Positions 42,545 through 53,592 of a stretch of DNA of 64,000 nt are shown one piece after another. A program made the position numbers and the translations under genes. Origin of the DNA: Cladosporium sp. IMV 00045. Its lineage: Eukaryota > Ascomycota > Dothideomycetes > Cladosporiales > Cladosporiaceae. The DNA is taken from NCBI GenBank assembly GCA_001931905.2, contig MSJI02000846.1, positions 1 through 64,000 of the forward strand. The letters run 5' to 3'. Below the pieces are notes generated by a model that saw nothing but the letters and a program-made list of their open reading frames with translations, was not told where the DNA came from and ran no database searches. How positions within the stretch are numbered: the stretch's first letter is position 1; each line of letters opens with the position of its first letter.

Positions 42545-44010
42545 TTTTGCTCCCAATGTCTGATGCAATGTGTATGATGCTGTATTTCTGAGTGTCCAAG
42601 GAGAAGGAAGCGAGAGTTGTGGTTTATCCCCAATGCAATGCTGTACAGTGTTCCAAAATTGAGGGTATCATGCAATTCGTGTGGCGTTTCGGTGATGAGA
42701 CAAGCCAGAAAGATGGTGGAAAACAGAAAGTGAAGATCTTTGACTGAAACAGAAAGTGCCAATGACTCTATTGAGAGAAAGAGACAAACAAAGTGGTGAA
42801 TAGGCGAAAGAATAGGGAAAGAAACACCTAACGACAAAAGTGTATGTTTGCTTCAAAGAATAATGGAGACCGGAAAGAACAGCGAGCAGCAGTACGAATT
42901 CGCCATGCTATTTTTCGCCCAAGGCAGAGAAGAGAGAGGGTGGGTGTCTCGTAAGCCGCGGGCGCAGCAAACAAGACGTCTCTCCTCTCACTCACTCGCT
43001 AGTAACCACAAGCTGCTGCGCCTCGCTTTCTCTCTCGATTTCACGTTTCTGCCTGCTGGCTCGTCGTCTGCTCGTCGTCGTCAGCGCCAGCTTGCGGTTT
43101 CAGCACTGCTCAGAAAAACCCCTGCTGGGCGCCGGGGCATGAGAAGGGCGCCTGGCGCTTGGTCGAATTGCCACGCTTCGCCCGCTTACGAGGGTGTACG
43201 CGTTCAGGTTACGGGCTGCTTGGGGCATCAGAGAGCCAGAAGGGCATGGCATGGCATGGGCATGTGATGAGAGATTTGGCCCGCTTAGAAGAAGGGGTCA
43301 TGTAATAATGCAATCAATCCTTTTTTTCGCTTCTCGCAAAAATGACAGCGATGAGCCGATGACCTGCCTCACCACGCGGCTCAGTAGTGCCGCTGACACA
43401 CAGTCTCAGAAGAGCCGGCCGCCGACGCTTATGATGATATGTGCCCGTATTATGTACTACTACGGACGATTTCACCTCGTGCCCGCCACGCCTCTCTCTC
43501 GCGCGTCCCGAAAAAACAGCAGCCCTGTCACCCTGTCAAGTAGTGAAGAAAGTGGATCTTCCCGCTCAAGCCCCGAATCTCAAGCCATCGAATCCTCTAA
43601 TTATTCACCCGGCTGGACCTTTCGTCTTGGCTCTCAGCCCTTTCGGCATTGTCTCCGGGCGGTTGGGGAATCGCCCAGCCGCCTAAATGCTGTAACCTGT
43701 CCGTAGTCTGCCGACGTTGTTGCGTTGCGGATTGAGAGTAGTGACGACGACAGGATGCGCTTGTTTCATCATGAGTGACGGGAGGATGAGGGCGTGAAGA
43801 GAATCGTAGGATTCGGGCAAGGATTTCCAGTCCTCAGATTGAGAGGTATCCTCCCTGGGCTATCATTAATGCAGATACCTGATATGGGCTCGTTCACAGT
43901 TCACAGGAAGTATAACGTGATTGCGTTGCTCGGCGGAGTCTGAGGGTGCGAATCGTGCACCTTGTCACTTCAGACACAGCCTTAAGGAGAAACGCTCGGA
44001 GGGTGTTTTC
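42545..44010. other. Intergenic region upstream of the PLC-like gene
   Basis: These 1.5 kb hold the PLC-like promoter and the 3' flank of the FSH1-like gene. I see no gene. The open frame of 170 codons at 43194-43706 lacks domain content. Confidence 0.5.
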
Positions 44011-44757
44011 TCAGGGTTGTGATTTGTATCGAACGCACTCGCCAACGAAATCCACCACGCGCTCACAATTGTCGTTGTCAGTTGGCACACAATGCCCACC
44101 AACGTGAACGATCATCGTCGAGCGACCATTTCCAGACAGCTTCTCCAGGACTGCATCTCGTTCTTCGTGGTCGACCATCGGATCCCACAAACCAATGGAG
44201 TGACAAAACGGCGTCTCGATTGCTGGTGATTCATATAACCAGTCGTAGTAACTGGCCCGTCCGACTCTCCCAGCGTACATGACACCAAACTTGAAAGGCG
44301 GATGTTGCAGGTCCAGAAACGCATGAGGATATGGCATTACCTTTGGCGACAGCCGCAGAGCAGCCTCATATGCTCCACGCCGACTTTCCCCTTGCAGCAG
44401 CGACGCCAGCATCGCAGCAATGACCGTCCCTTGCGAGAAGGAAATCACCCCATTGAAAGGACCCTCACGCCGCAGGACGTCTGCCAGCACATCCAGACTT
44501 TGCGACAGCCCGAGTGGAGGATCATCAACATATCGAAGATGGAACCAGGCTCGGAGTTCAAGACTTTCCGGGCCTTGCTCGCTGCCATGCGAAGCCTCGT
44601 AGCCCGGCACGTCGCTTGCGCTTAGCTTGAGAGGTCCGTCTGGCCATGTGAAGCTGACATCGGGGAATGCCTTGCGTAGCCTTGTCTCTAGTCGGCGGAC
44701 CTTGTGGTGGTATATATTGCCGTTCTGTGCGTAGCCGTGGAGCATTAGGATTTTCAT
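44011..44757 (-). CDS. FSH1-family serine hydrolase
   Basis: Single exon, 248 residues, matching family length (alpha/beta hydrolase of the FSH1/OVCA2 type). The start KILMLHGYAQNG is the first strand and oxyanion segment. The nucleophile is in SFSQGTVIAAMLASLL (G-x-S-x-G variant F-S-Q-G). The Asp lies in GLWDPMVDHEERD, and the catalytic His in HVGGHCVP near residue 225. No signal peptide was found, so it is probably cytosolic. It is divergent from the COQ11 gene; the substrate is unknown. Confidence 0.9.
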   Translation of the reverse strand: MKILMLHGYAQNGNIYHHKVRRLETRLRKAFPDVSFTWPDGPLKLSASDVPGYEASHGSEQGPESLELRAWFHLRYVDDPPLGLSQSLDVLADVLRREGPFNGVISFSQGTVIAAMLASLLQGESRRGAYEAALRLSPKVMPYPHAFLDLQHPPFKFGVMYAGRVGRASYYDWLYESPAIETPFCHSIGLWDPMVDHEERDAVLEKLSGNGRSTMIVHVGGHCVPTDNDNCERVVDFVGECVRYKSQP

Positions 44758-45479
44758 CGCGTTGAATCAATAAGCGGTATTGTAGGTTCGTAGGGCGTTT
44801 CGAGCATTATGGCTTGCTGTTTGTGATTGCAGAAATAGCGTGAAGTCATGAGAGGTCGGGAACGATGCACAGGATTCAAGAAAATGTGTTGTGCACGTTG
44901 AGAAAGCTCGAGAGGCAAGATCTTGCGAAGTACAGTAGGTGCTGGCTGCTTCCAAACACGGAAATTCATACTTGACCTTTGTCTGCGAATACAACGGGTT
45001 GGCGGTTTACAACAAAGAATTTGGACATTCCAGAAGCTCTCCTTTTGTGCCAGAAGCAGCTTGATGAAATGGGTGACTTCTTCTCAGTGCAGTGCTGTGA
45101 CCTCCGTATTGTGGTAGCAAAGCTGTTGTGACGCAAAAGTAAGGAGCGAATGCTATATGTAGAAGATTGAATTGCAGTGAGAGCAGTGGGAAAGCAGGGA
45201 ATCTGCTATCTCTGTCGGATCTTGCCGACACCGATCTCAAGGGCGTTTGGTCGCGATTCGATGATGTCAAAGATCGACTTGAACGCGCGAACACCAGGGC
45301 GGATGATTTCGCAGTTCACATCTCATTCTCTCCTAACCTATTGACACCTCAAACTTGCTTGACAATTTTATCACTGGAGCTGGAGACGTACACACCCCTA
45401 CAGGCAGTCTTCAAACAATTGGATCAACGGCTACACAGAAAGAACAAAGAGAAAGCAGAAGGGATAAGCTACCACCAAG
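44758..45479. promoter_or_regulatory. Divergent promoter region FSH1-like / COQ11-like
   Basis: This 722-base divergent spacer lacks a recognised site. The last 100 bases before the COQ11 ATG are A-rich, typical of a 5' UTR. Confidence 0.45.
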
Positions 45480-46423
45480 ATGGCTTCAGCAGCAGCATCG
45501 GCGTCTGCCAAACGAAAGATTGTGGTGGCCGGTGGAAATGGCTTTCTGGGAAGCAGGATCTGTAAAGCAGCGGTCGCCAGGAACTGGGACGTGACATCGA
45601 TAAGGTAAGCATCGTCGTTCGCCAATGCAGCCCGCCGGACCGAACTAATTCAGAAATAAATAGCCGCTCCGGCGAACCCAACTGGCCCTCCGTATCCTCT
45701 GAACAGACAGCGCCCGCATGGTCTACGAAAGTCAACTGGAAGAGCGCGAACATCCTGCATCCCGAAACATACAAGGAGTCGCTGGAGAATGCTGACGCTG
45801 TGGTTCACTCCATGGGTATCCTGCTAGAGGCGGACTACAAAGGCGTCGTTTCCGGAAAGGAGTCTCCGATATCTGGTCTGCAGCGAGCGTTCTCCTCGAA
45901 AAAGCAAGGCTCGAACGTCAATCCCATGGAGGCAGACAGGATCGAGCCTGGGGAGAAAGACGGCCAGGTCACGTATGAGCTCATGAACCGCGACTCCGCC
46001 ATCATACTGGCCAACACCGCATCGGCAGCCAATGTTGGCACTTTCGGATACGTCTCCGCAGCTGCTGGTGCTCCCATACTGCCCAAGAGATACATCACCA
46101 CCAAGCGTGAGGCCGAGAGTACTATTGCGTCAAAGTTTCCTCGCATGCGATCCTTCTTCACTAGGCCCGGTTTCCTTTACGACAGCAGCAGGGGCTTCAC
46201 GATTCCCATGGCTGCGGTCACCTACGGCGGATTTATTGCCAATAGCCTGACTGGAGGCAACCTCACGTGGCTTATGGGCGCTGGCGGCAGCAAGCCGCTC
46301 AAGGCGGATCTTGTTGCCGAGTCTATTGTCGAGGGTCTCTCAGATGAATCCGTCAAGGGGCCTGTTGAGGTTCAAGAGATTGAGATGCTTGCCAACAGGG
46401 CCTGGAGGAGAGGCATGCTCTAA
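45480..46423 (+). CDS. COQ11: Atypical short-chain dehydrogenase, Coq11-like
   Basis: Exons 45480-45604 and 45664-46423 are joined over a 59-base intron (acceptor AAATAG); 294 residues. The Rossmann signature VVAGGNGFLGSRI (about 16-28) is followed by SRSGEPNWP created at the splice, then the AVVHSMGILLE strand. YVSAAAGAP and RYITTKREAE are in the positions of the SDR active-site block, where the Tyr-x3-Lys is altered (Y-I-T-T-K). Relatives (yeast Coq11/YLR290C) are mitochondrial and associate with the coenzyme Q complex. It is divergent from the FSH1-like gene. Confidence 0.88.
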
Positions 46424-46500
46424 ACTCTGTTCGAAATTGAGTTACGCGTTCCAGCGATATAATACTGTAAGCTAGTGTAAAGGTTTCAGTTCATAATAAT

Positions 46501-47601
46501 TTACCCTCTCCTCTGCAGCACAGCCTTCACGTCGTCGCGAAAGCCTGCAGTCCACTCCTCATTGCCTCGAGTGGGCTTCCAACCAAGACTCCTGGCCATA
46601 CTGGGAACGGTTCGCGAGTTGCAGCACAAACCCACTTCGAGCTCCGTCAGATCCCCTCCCACCAAATCAGCATAAGACTTGAAGGACTTTGCCGCCTCTT
46701 CAAGGCGGATACTCTGAACTTGCGCGCTCTCAATCGCACCCTCATCAACGCACGCTTTCCCAACCTTCTGCGCAACCTCCATCCACGTATGCCGGCCGTT
46801 CCCAGAAAACACAATCCCCTTCTTCCCCTGCGGCAGTTTCTCCCCGCCATTCTCCATAATCTCCACTACCACGATCTCATACAAAGCCGCCAGGTCTAGG
46901 ACGTGCACATGGTCAATCTCGCCGGCGCCCTCGCCCACCACAACCGCCCGACCGTTCTGCAGCGCAGCTTCAACGTAGACGGGAATCTGCACACTGGTTC
47001 TGTTGAAAAGTCCCGTCCCAACCCCGTAAATCAGCGGCGGCATCATGACCAAAGTCCTCACCCCCAACTCCAATCCCTTGTCGATCACGCCCAACTCCGT
47101 CGTCCTCTGCTCATACGCCCGCAGTGTCTGTCGCATGCACTCATACTCGTAGACGTCAACTCTCGCATCGTCAAACTCGCGTTCTTCCAGATATATTCCT
47201 GTGATCGGCTGGTCTGCCAGGTTCGACGCGCCTGAGAGCTGGATCATGTAGACGTCTCGGCCGGTCTGCGCTTTTCGCTCGGCGAGGCCTTGTAGGAGAG
47301 CTTGTGCGGACGAGGAGTGGAAGCCTAGCGTGGTGTTTATAACGAGGTCGTGCTGGGAGGCGATTGAGGTTGTTGCTGAGAGGTCGTCGAGGCCGGAGTA
47401 GATGATGGGGTTGATGCGGGTTTCGAAGGCGTTAGAGAGGATGGCCGCACGAGGAGCATCGCGGAGCAAGAGGGTAATGATACCTGCTTTGAGGGCAGGG
47501 TGGTCGGATCTGAGTAGTTGGTCGAGAACGGTGCCGCCGATGAATCCGGTGGCTCCTGTCAAGAGGATGCGAGGGTATTGGTCGTTGTTTCCTGGATTCA
47601 T
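46501..47601 (-). CDS. NAD-dependent epimerase/NmrA-like Rossmann-fold protein
   Basis: Single exon, 366 residues; the ATG at 47601 lies five codons after the frame opens. The N-terminus has RILLTGATGFIGGTVLDQL, the dinucleotide-binding Gly motif. Next come LSGASNLADQP and a PPLIYGVGTGLFNR block of the extended SDR type. There is no clean YxxxK pair, so it may be an NmrA-like sensor or an isomerase-like protein rather than a classical reductase. The C-terminal WKPTRGNEEWTAGFRDDV helix is common in fungal members. It is tail-to-tail with COQ11, about 78 bases apart. Confidence 0.82.
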   Translation of the reverse strand: MNPGNNDQYPRILLTGATGFIGGTVLDQLLRSDHPALKAGIITLLLRDAPRAAILSNAFETRINPIIYSGLDDLSATTSIASQHDLVINTTLGFHSSSAQALLQGLAERKAQTGRDVYMIQLSGASNLADQPITGIYLEEREFDDARVDVYEYECMRQTLRAYEQRTTELGVIDKGLELGVRTLVMMPPLIYGVGTGLFNRTSVQIPVYVEAALQNGRAVVVGEGAGEIDHVHVLDLAALYEIVVVEIMENGGEKLPQGKKGIVFSGNGRHTWMEVAQKVGKACVDEGAIESAQVQSIRLEEAAKSFKSYADLVGGDLTELEVGLCCNSRTVPSMARSLGWKPTRGNEEWTAGFRDDVKAVLQRRG

Positions 47602-48001
47602 ATCTCCGAATTGCAAATCCTGAGTAATGGGAAGATTTTGTAGAGATACTTGACAAGGTCCCGAATGGCAAGGCAGACTTGCAGTTGTTTCTCATAAATG
47701 TTGTACAGTTGTCGAGAGGCCTCATGTAGAGCAACGGACTTCAGCGCTAACTCCCTTAACTCCTCGTTCACAAGGTATGCAAGGTAGTCCAAGAGCATCT
47801 ATGCCTTGGCACTTCCATGATCATTGAGAGCAAGAGAGAGATCTGCAGGTTACGAGGATGAGCATCTATTGATTGAACTGTTATGACCGCATTACTGCAT
47901 TATCTCCGACACCCCAGCCCTAGAAAGGCTGACTAAACAATAACGCCCTCAAATTTCGTGCATATTCATATCTTCATGCAAGGCTCAATGCCTGATCGCT
48001 T
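47602..48001. other. Intergenic region
   Basis: These 400 bases lie between two minus-strand genes and should hold the epimerase-like promoter and the DUF1769 gene's 3' UTR. I see no gene. Confidence 0.5.
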
Positions 48002-49255
48002 CTATAGAATGCCTGTTTTACTGCCTCGTCTATCCTCTGTTGCGGTGTCTTGAAGCATTTGACGAACTTCGTTGGGTTGCGGCGTGACGAAATCATCTGC
48101 TGCCTCCTTCGGAGTTGTTTCTTGTGATTGCTGACCTGTGGATGTTTCATTCGCCGGCGATTCTTTGTCATTGTCGGGAGCAGCGCCCGCCGTAGCATCG
48201 TGGAATTCGTCATCTTCCACAAATTCATCGCGTTTCTCCCCATCACGACCTTGAGGCGAGTCGCGAGGCGAGACCTGTTCCCCAGCCCCAGCAGCTTCAC
48301 CCCCTATTGCTGCTTGCAATGATTCATCGCCCTCTTTGTCCGCTTGCAGAGCCTTCTTCAGATCATCCGCCCAGAGCAAAGCGATATTGACGTTGAGGTA
48401 CACATCTCCAGTCTCCCTGTTCTTGAAGACGTACCGAAGGCAGTGACTCTTGTTATCCACGTACTTGATGACATTCAAGCTGAAGCCCGGCAGCTTGAGC
48501 GCGCAATTGCCAAAGTCGAGGTAAGGGTTGAAGAAGTCGACGTGGTACGCGCGTCCTCGCTGGAAAGTGAAGTTCTCGCGGTTCTTCGCGTCGAGGAAGA
48601 ACTTGCGTCGCTTCTCGTTGTTCTCTGGTAGGCCCAGCTTCTCTCGCTCTTGTTGACCTGACCCGTCGGCGCCTTCGCGTGTGACTTCCTCTTCACCCGG
48701 CTCGGGGAAGTCCTCGCCGTCCTCGACCTTTTCTCCGAGGCGGAATGCGAACCAACAGCTCAAGCTTGGCCCGTACAGCCAAGGTTCATCGGCGTATGCG
48801 TCGCAGGATAGACCAGGATCGATGAAGTCCTTGACAATCTTGAACGCCATGTTGAAACCCGGTGGCAGTCGATCACGCACCGGATGGTCGAAGTCATTTC
48901 CCCAAACGGTATCCAGACTGGGCAGATCCTGTTTCGGTACGAAAGTAAAGGCAACGCTATACTGATCTTTCGCATGCCAAGGGTCTTCGAAATACGGGCT
49001 GGTGGAGGGACATCTCGAGGGCAAGCCGCGGTAGTTTCGTATGCGGACTTTCACCTTCGCTTTGATGAATTCGTTCTCGATCGTCACCGCTTCGCCAGTG
49101 TTGACGGCGACTAACTTGTGCGTCGACTTGTCGTACGAAGGCCCCGCGGTGACGACTAGGCGGTACTTCTCAGCTTCTTGGGTGGCTTCTGGGTCGTTGG
49201 CGCTGCCTCTGCGGCTGGTTGCTGCTTTGAGCGCTCCTCGGAATGCGGAAGCCAT
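48002..49255 (-). CDS. DUF1769 family protein
   Basis: Single exon, 417 residues. The fungal DUF1769 core covers about 30-300: YRLVVTAGPSYDKSTHKLV, then VRIRNYRGLP, YSVAFTFVPKQDLP and LSCWFAFRLGEK, ending VIKYVDNKSHCLRYVFKNRE. A charged insert (about 190-225) and an acidic, Gln/Ser-rich C-terminal tail (from about 325) are disordered. No enzymatic role is known. The ATG at 49255 opens with MASAFRGALKAATSRRG, a basic start that might target mitochondria, though this is weak. Confidence 0.88.
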   Translation of the reverse strand: MASAFRGALKAATSRRGSANDPEATQEAEKYRLVVTAGPSYDKSTHKLVAVNTGEAVTIENEFIKAKVKVRIRNYRGLPSRCPSTSPYFEDPWHAKDQYSVAFTFVPKQDLPSLDTVWGNDFDHPVRDRLPPGFNMAFKIVKDFIDPGLSCDAYADEPWLYGPSLSCWFAFRLGEKVEDGEDFPEPGEEEVTREGADGSGQQEREKLGLPENNEKRRKFFLDAKNRENFTFQRGRAYHVDFFNPYLDFGNCALKLPGFSLNVIKYVDNKSHCLRYVFKNRETGDVYLNVNIALLWADDLKKALQADKEGDESLQAAIGGEAAGAGEQVSPRDSPQGRDGEKRDEFVEDDEFHDATAGAAPDNDKESPANETSTGQQSQETTPKEAADDFVTPQPNEVRQMLQDTATEDRRGSKTGIL

Positions 49256-50065
49256 CTTGATGGCGTTGGTTGATACTCGGAGATCGAGAGCATTGTTTTT
49301 TCTCAGGGTCTCATTTGCATTTTATTTGTCCTAGGTGAGACAGTCCATGCGAGGACGTTAACGTGGGAACTTGGTCCTGTACTTTTTGGAGAGGTCATCG
49401 TCGTAGGTAAGTGACGTCATCTTCACATGCCATCGGCCTCATTACACATGTAAAGTGCGACGCCTCGAGGCATACGCGTACCCGCACATGCAGCATGTCA
49501 AACCTATTAAGTCTGTCACTTCGCGGGTCAATGCAGGCGACGAGGGAAGTTTAGTCTAGTCATCTACATGTATGAAGGCTTCGTCGACCCTCTCCTTCCT
49601 CCAAGGCTAGCAAATCACCATGGCCGCCTGGTCATGTCCAAAGCGAACAATACGTGATCGAGTGTCACCATCGAGGATCTTAGGCCTAAGATAGCAGGCG
49701 GCATTGATATCCACAAATTCATCAATTTACTGATACTCTAGGTGATCAACTTGATGATGATACCTGCGAGTCTAAGGGATTATCTTTCGAAGAACGACAA
49801 CACACGGTACACAAGGTGCATTTATCGATATACAAATCCAACGTTTCTTTGGTATCATGATAACTCCAAACTTCAAAATCCCAAAAACAAAAACAACGCC
49901 CCAAGCACCGCGTCTTGGGATTGCATGACTCGAGTCAATCCAACAAACTCCCTTCCTCGAGCTGCAAAACGCCACAACACCTTGTTGAGGCTGGAAGAAG
50001 GCCCATTAACCAAGGCCATAGAATGTTGCCATCGTACTCGGTTCCACTACATCAACCCAGAACTC
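49256..50065. other. Intergenic region upstream of DUF1769 gene
   Basis: These 810 bases contain an AT-rich frame of 140 codons (49742-50164, plus strand) that lacks domains and overlaps the next gene antisense. It is not supported. Confidence 0.5.
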
Positions 50066-50576
50066 CTAACTCTTCTTCGGCCCAGCAGTCTCATACCGTC
50101 TCGGCGTCTTGCCTTTTCGCAAAGAAGAAGAAAAGAGTCAGCACGTTTCCCTTCAATCGACTGACAATTCAGTTCCATAGCCAACACAAAATAAGGCCCC
50201 AAAGTCAAAGATCCGTGAGGAAAAACAAAAGGAACGAACACATACTCGTCAACCCCTTCAAAATGGCAGCGGAAATCTTGTCCCTCCTCCTCTCCCTGAT
50301 GTAGATCTCATCCGCACCGCAATAACCATCATCCTCTTCATCTTCGTCGACTCCACCACCCGCTTCACCACAGCTGCTTCGTTTCCGTATGCTGCTCAAG
50401 GAGCCAAGAAAAGACGACGATGACCTTCGAATCTTGCCAAGACTCGATGTCGTCTTGTGGATACCTGCCAGCTCGGTTTTGAGGATGCTGGCGGGGATTT
50501 GCAGGGTGGTTGTTGCTTCGGTGTAAGAGGGGAGGGTTTCTTCGTCGTCGTTGTTGTGGTGATGGTTTGAGGACAT
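50066..50576 (-). CDS. Small hypothetical protein, two exons
   Basis: Exon 1 (50246-50576) joins exon 2 (50066-50112) over a 133-base intron with a GTATGT donor, CTGAC branch and pyrimidine tract; 125 residues. The product is Ser/Arg/Asp-rich and disordered. It has an LPSYTEA motif near residue 15 (PPxY-like, a possible WW or arrestin-binding site). A helical ERRRDKISAAILKGL follows, then a basic end TPRRYETAGPKKS. The family is not recognised. The ATG at 50576 is the only in-frame start near the motif. The last exon is short, so this join is less certain. Confidence 0.5.
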
Positions 50577-51606
50577 TGTGTCGATCTTGTGGCTGAGGAG
50601 TCCCAAGCTGGGTTTGTTTCGATGAGAACTTGAGTTGCGATTAAGAAGGGAGCGGCGCTTGGTGATATGACGAGATCGAGTGGACGAAGAAAGAGAAGAA
50701 ACAGCAGCACCGAGAGTGATGGTGGTGAGGGAAGCTGCAGAGAGTATGTATGTGTGTAGGATTGATCGCAAGGCTCAATCAACGCCCAATCCTCTGCCCA
50801 AACACCTATAGTCGAGAGTATACAAGTCCAAATATCCAGAGTTGGCATCTGACGAGAGGAACTAATAAGACATGACAAGCATTACTACCATCAAGAACAG
50901 CAGCCAAACCTTGTTGCCGCACTACCCGTCACCAGATCTGATGACTCCCCTACCTTACTCCAGGCAGCTCACTAAGCACACCCTCACAGCCTTTCGCCAA
51001 CTGGAGACGTAGGGCGGGAGCGACAATACACTAGGGCCTAGCACCTAGCACCTAGCATCGAGCATCGAGCGTCGAGCAAGTCTTCCAACACCAAATCGCA
51101 CTCGAGACTTATCATTAAGCAATCGAATCGTTCACTTCATGAGAATTTACTGTTCGCTCTTCACCCCCATCAGCAAACGAACGAAGGCCCCTCAAGTGAA
51201 GGATGGAAGTATTGCTGACTTACCGACTGATCAGCCGCACAAACGAAGTGATGTGAGACAGTACGGTACAGCAAATCCCCACAAAAATCCCCCAACTCTG
51301 TCCTTCGTTGTTCTCAGAAGGCACTTGTTGTCCACGCCCTATGGATTGCATGCACGCCCTGTGCGAATGAGAGTACACTTTTGACTCTTGGGAGTCATTT
51401 TGATAGGCAACGAGAAACTCAGAACGTCGTTTAGCGTGATTGGGCGATACAATGTCAAATGGTAAACTAATTCTTGCGCCTGCAAAACTGTGTGGCATTT
51501 CTGCAAATTAAACAATAGAAAAGAACTGGTCGTTGGCAATGTAAATCATAGACTTGATATAATTTTACTTTGCCACTCTCTTGTGGCATCTACAGAAACA
51601 CAACCC
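50577..51606. other. Intergenic region with heptamer repeat
   Basis: These 1.0 kb lie between the small hypothetical gene and the CorA gene. It holds the heptamer tandem repeat listed separately. I see no other feature. Confidence 0.5.
51037..51078 (+). repeat. Tandem heptamer repeat, six copies
   Basis: Three copies of CCTAGCA run directly into TCGAGCA, TCGAGCG and TCGAGCA, a 42-base array that switches variant halfway. Confidence 0.9.
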
Positions 51607-53592
51607 TCACCTCTCCAACCCCCTCCTCCTCCCGGCCCTCGCCCTCCTCCTCCTCCACTTCTTCCCAACCCACTCCCTCAACCCATCAAACGACACGAAA
51701 ATCCATACAACCGCCAAACTGCCCACAGTAAACGGCACCGCAACAACAAAAAAGAAACTGAAAGGATGTTTCAGCCCCGCCCCCTCCGCAAAATTCATGC
51801 CGAAATACCCACTCACGACCGTCAAGGGCGCGTAGAAAACCGTGACGAGTGCGAGGATCATCATGAAATTATTCGTGCGCGCACCGACGGTGTTGAAGAT
51901 CAGCGTGCTGATGTTGCTGGCCGACGCGTCCATTTGCTCCAGGGCTTGGATGAGCGTGATGCAGTGGTCGAGCACGTCGCCGAAGTATGTGTGCGCTAGG
52001 GGCGTGATTTGGATGGTTGCGGCGTCGGGGTGGCGTTTGAGGAGCGGGTTGTCTGATACAGTGCGTGTGAGCCGGGGGGTTGGGCTGGCGGAGCGGCCGC
52101 GGAGTTCGTTCTTGGCTGCTTGGGAGAGGTGTTTGTTCGTTGGACCCGGGCGGGGTGTGGGGCGGGTGTTTTCTTGTCTGTGCTGCTTGTTTTCTACGGA
52201 GTAGGAGTAGGGGTTGGCGTTGGGGAGGGAGAGGTGGATTTCGCTCGGGGTGATGGTGGCGGGCTCGGTGTTGTGGTCTCGTAGGGCGTTGACGAGGTGC
52301 ACGATGGGCTTGATGAGGTTCTGCAGCATGTCGATTTCCTCGCCGAAGACGTGCAGGGCGCGCGAGGTGCGGACGTTGGGGTTCGTCATGGCGTCGATTT
52401 GCAGTTGCTTCCTGGCTTTGTTGTAGGCGTCGCGCACTGGCATAGCCAAGTCCACGATTGCGTCGATGATCGCTTGTAAGACGAGGGAGGCGTCGCAGCT
52501 TTTTCGCAGCACGGTTTCTGCGCTGTACAAACGCTCCATGATGGGCGCTTCGACGTCTTCGGCTGAATGTTCGAAGAAAGACACGATAGTGTTGTCTGCT
52601 AGTAAGAAGATAGACACTTGCTCCACGCTAACGACCAGATCTTCAGTGGAGAGCACACTATGCTTCTCCATGAAAGCGGTATGGTCGGCGATCTGCGCGC
52701 TTTCATACCGATGTAGCGTCCTGATCTCCTTGATTGGGCTCTGCTCAGAGGTATTGCTGTGGGCCGTGACGAACTCAGAAATCTTCCCATCGGCAGTACT
52801 GCCATCCATGTAACGCGGAAGAGCATCTTTCTCTCCCCTCGAATGCCGTGGTCCAGGCCACCAGCCTCCCCTATTACCGCCGCCTGTGCTCTCAATATCG
52901 TCATGAGCCGGACAGTCCTCATGATCATCATCGTGCTGGTGCAGCCTGACCAGCTTCTGCAAAGTCAGAATCACACACGCCTGATCACTATACCAATCCA
53001 CCTTAGTCCTGGAATGCGTATGGATCAAATCCTCAATCGCCAGCCTATGCAAGCGATACCGATTGCCGATGAACTTGATGACATCCCAGGAAAGACCGTT
53101 AACATTAATCCAGCGACACTTAGAGTCGTCCGGCTTCGGCTCGTCGAGCAAATCTTTCAACGACTCATTGTCGGCTTTGCGCACGGAAATGTTGGCCTCG
53201 GAGAAATCGACGATCTGAATGTCGCAAGGCGCGACCAGGTTGATGAGGTGCGGCGGCACCTTCTCATCGTCGACGTTGACGTCAATACCAGGCTCCGCGC
53301 CGGGCTGCTGCCACACGTCGACTTCGGGCTCGTTGTTGAAAGTCTTCACCGTGTTCGAGCGCTCGAGGCGGCGGTGGCGGAGGTGTGCTTCGTTGCTGGA
53401 GCGCGAGGAGATTCGCGAGACTGTGCTCCCCCTCCGGTCCATGGTCATGCTGTCGCGGGCTGGGGGAGACCTATTGCGGTTTTGCTCGGGCGAGCTGCGT
53501 CCGGAGCGTGTACTCCAGGTGTGCGCTCGTTCGCGGCCTTGAGAGCGGTGGGCGCGAGGCACTTCGGGGGAGAAGTCCCGTACGGTCGTCAT
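51607..53592 (-). CDS. CorA-type magnesium/divalent cation transporter
   Basis: Single exon, 661 residues. A long N-terminal cytosolic part contains the CorA strand/helix segments: NVNGLSWDVIKFIGNRYRLH, HRLAIEDLIHTHSRTKVDWY and SVEQVSIFLLADNTIVSFFEH. Two C-terminal membrane helices follow, the first ending in the pore motif as GYFGMNF (GMN, near residue 603). The second is FFFVVAVPFTVGSLAVVWIFV, and a basic tail closes the protein. The first 100 residues are Ser/Arg-rich and disordered. The large size and the N-terminal extension fit fungal plasma-membrane Alr1/Mnr2-like members, though the exact cation and membrane are uncertain. Confidence 0.92.
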   Translation of the reverse strand: MTTVRDFSPEVPRAHRSQGRERAHTWSTRSGRSSPEQNRNRSPPARDSMTMDRRGSTVSRISSRSSNEAHLRHRRLERSNTVKTFNNEPEVDVWQQPGAEPGIDVNVDDEKVPPHLINLVAPCDIQIVDFSEANISVRKADNESLKDLLDEPKPDDSKCRWINVNGLSWDVIKFIGNRYRLHRLAIEDLIHTHSRTKVDWYSDQACVILTLQKLVRLHQHDDDHEDCPAHDDIESTGGGNRGGWWPGPRHSRGEKDALPRYMDGSTADGKISEFVTAHSNTSEQSPIKEIRTLHRYESAQIADHTAFMEKHSVLSTEDLVVSVEQVSIFLLADNTIVSFFEHSAEDVEAPIMERLYSAETVLRKSCDASLVLQAIIDAIVDLAMPVRDAYNKARKQLQIDAMTNPNVRTSRALHVFGEEIDMLQNLIKPIVHLVNALRDHNTEPATITPSEIHLSLPNANPYSYSVENKQHRQENTRPTPRPGPTNKHLSQAAKNELRGRSASPTPRLTRTVSDNPLLKRHPDAATIQITPLAHTYFGDVLDHCITLIQALEQMDASASNISTLIFNTVGARTNNFMMILALVTVFYAPLTVVSGYFGMNFAEGAGLKHPFSFFFVVAVPFTVGSLAVVWIFVSFDGLREWVGKKWRRRRARAGRRRGLER

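Noticed and set aside
49742..50164. 140-codon plus-strand frame overlapping the small hypothetical gene
   Set aside because: Antisense to a spliced gene and lacking any recognisable content.
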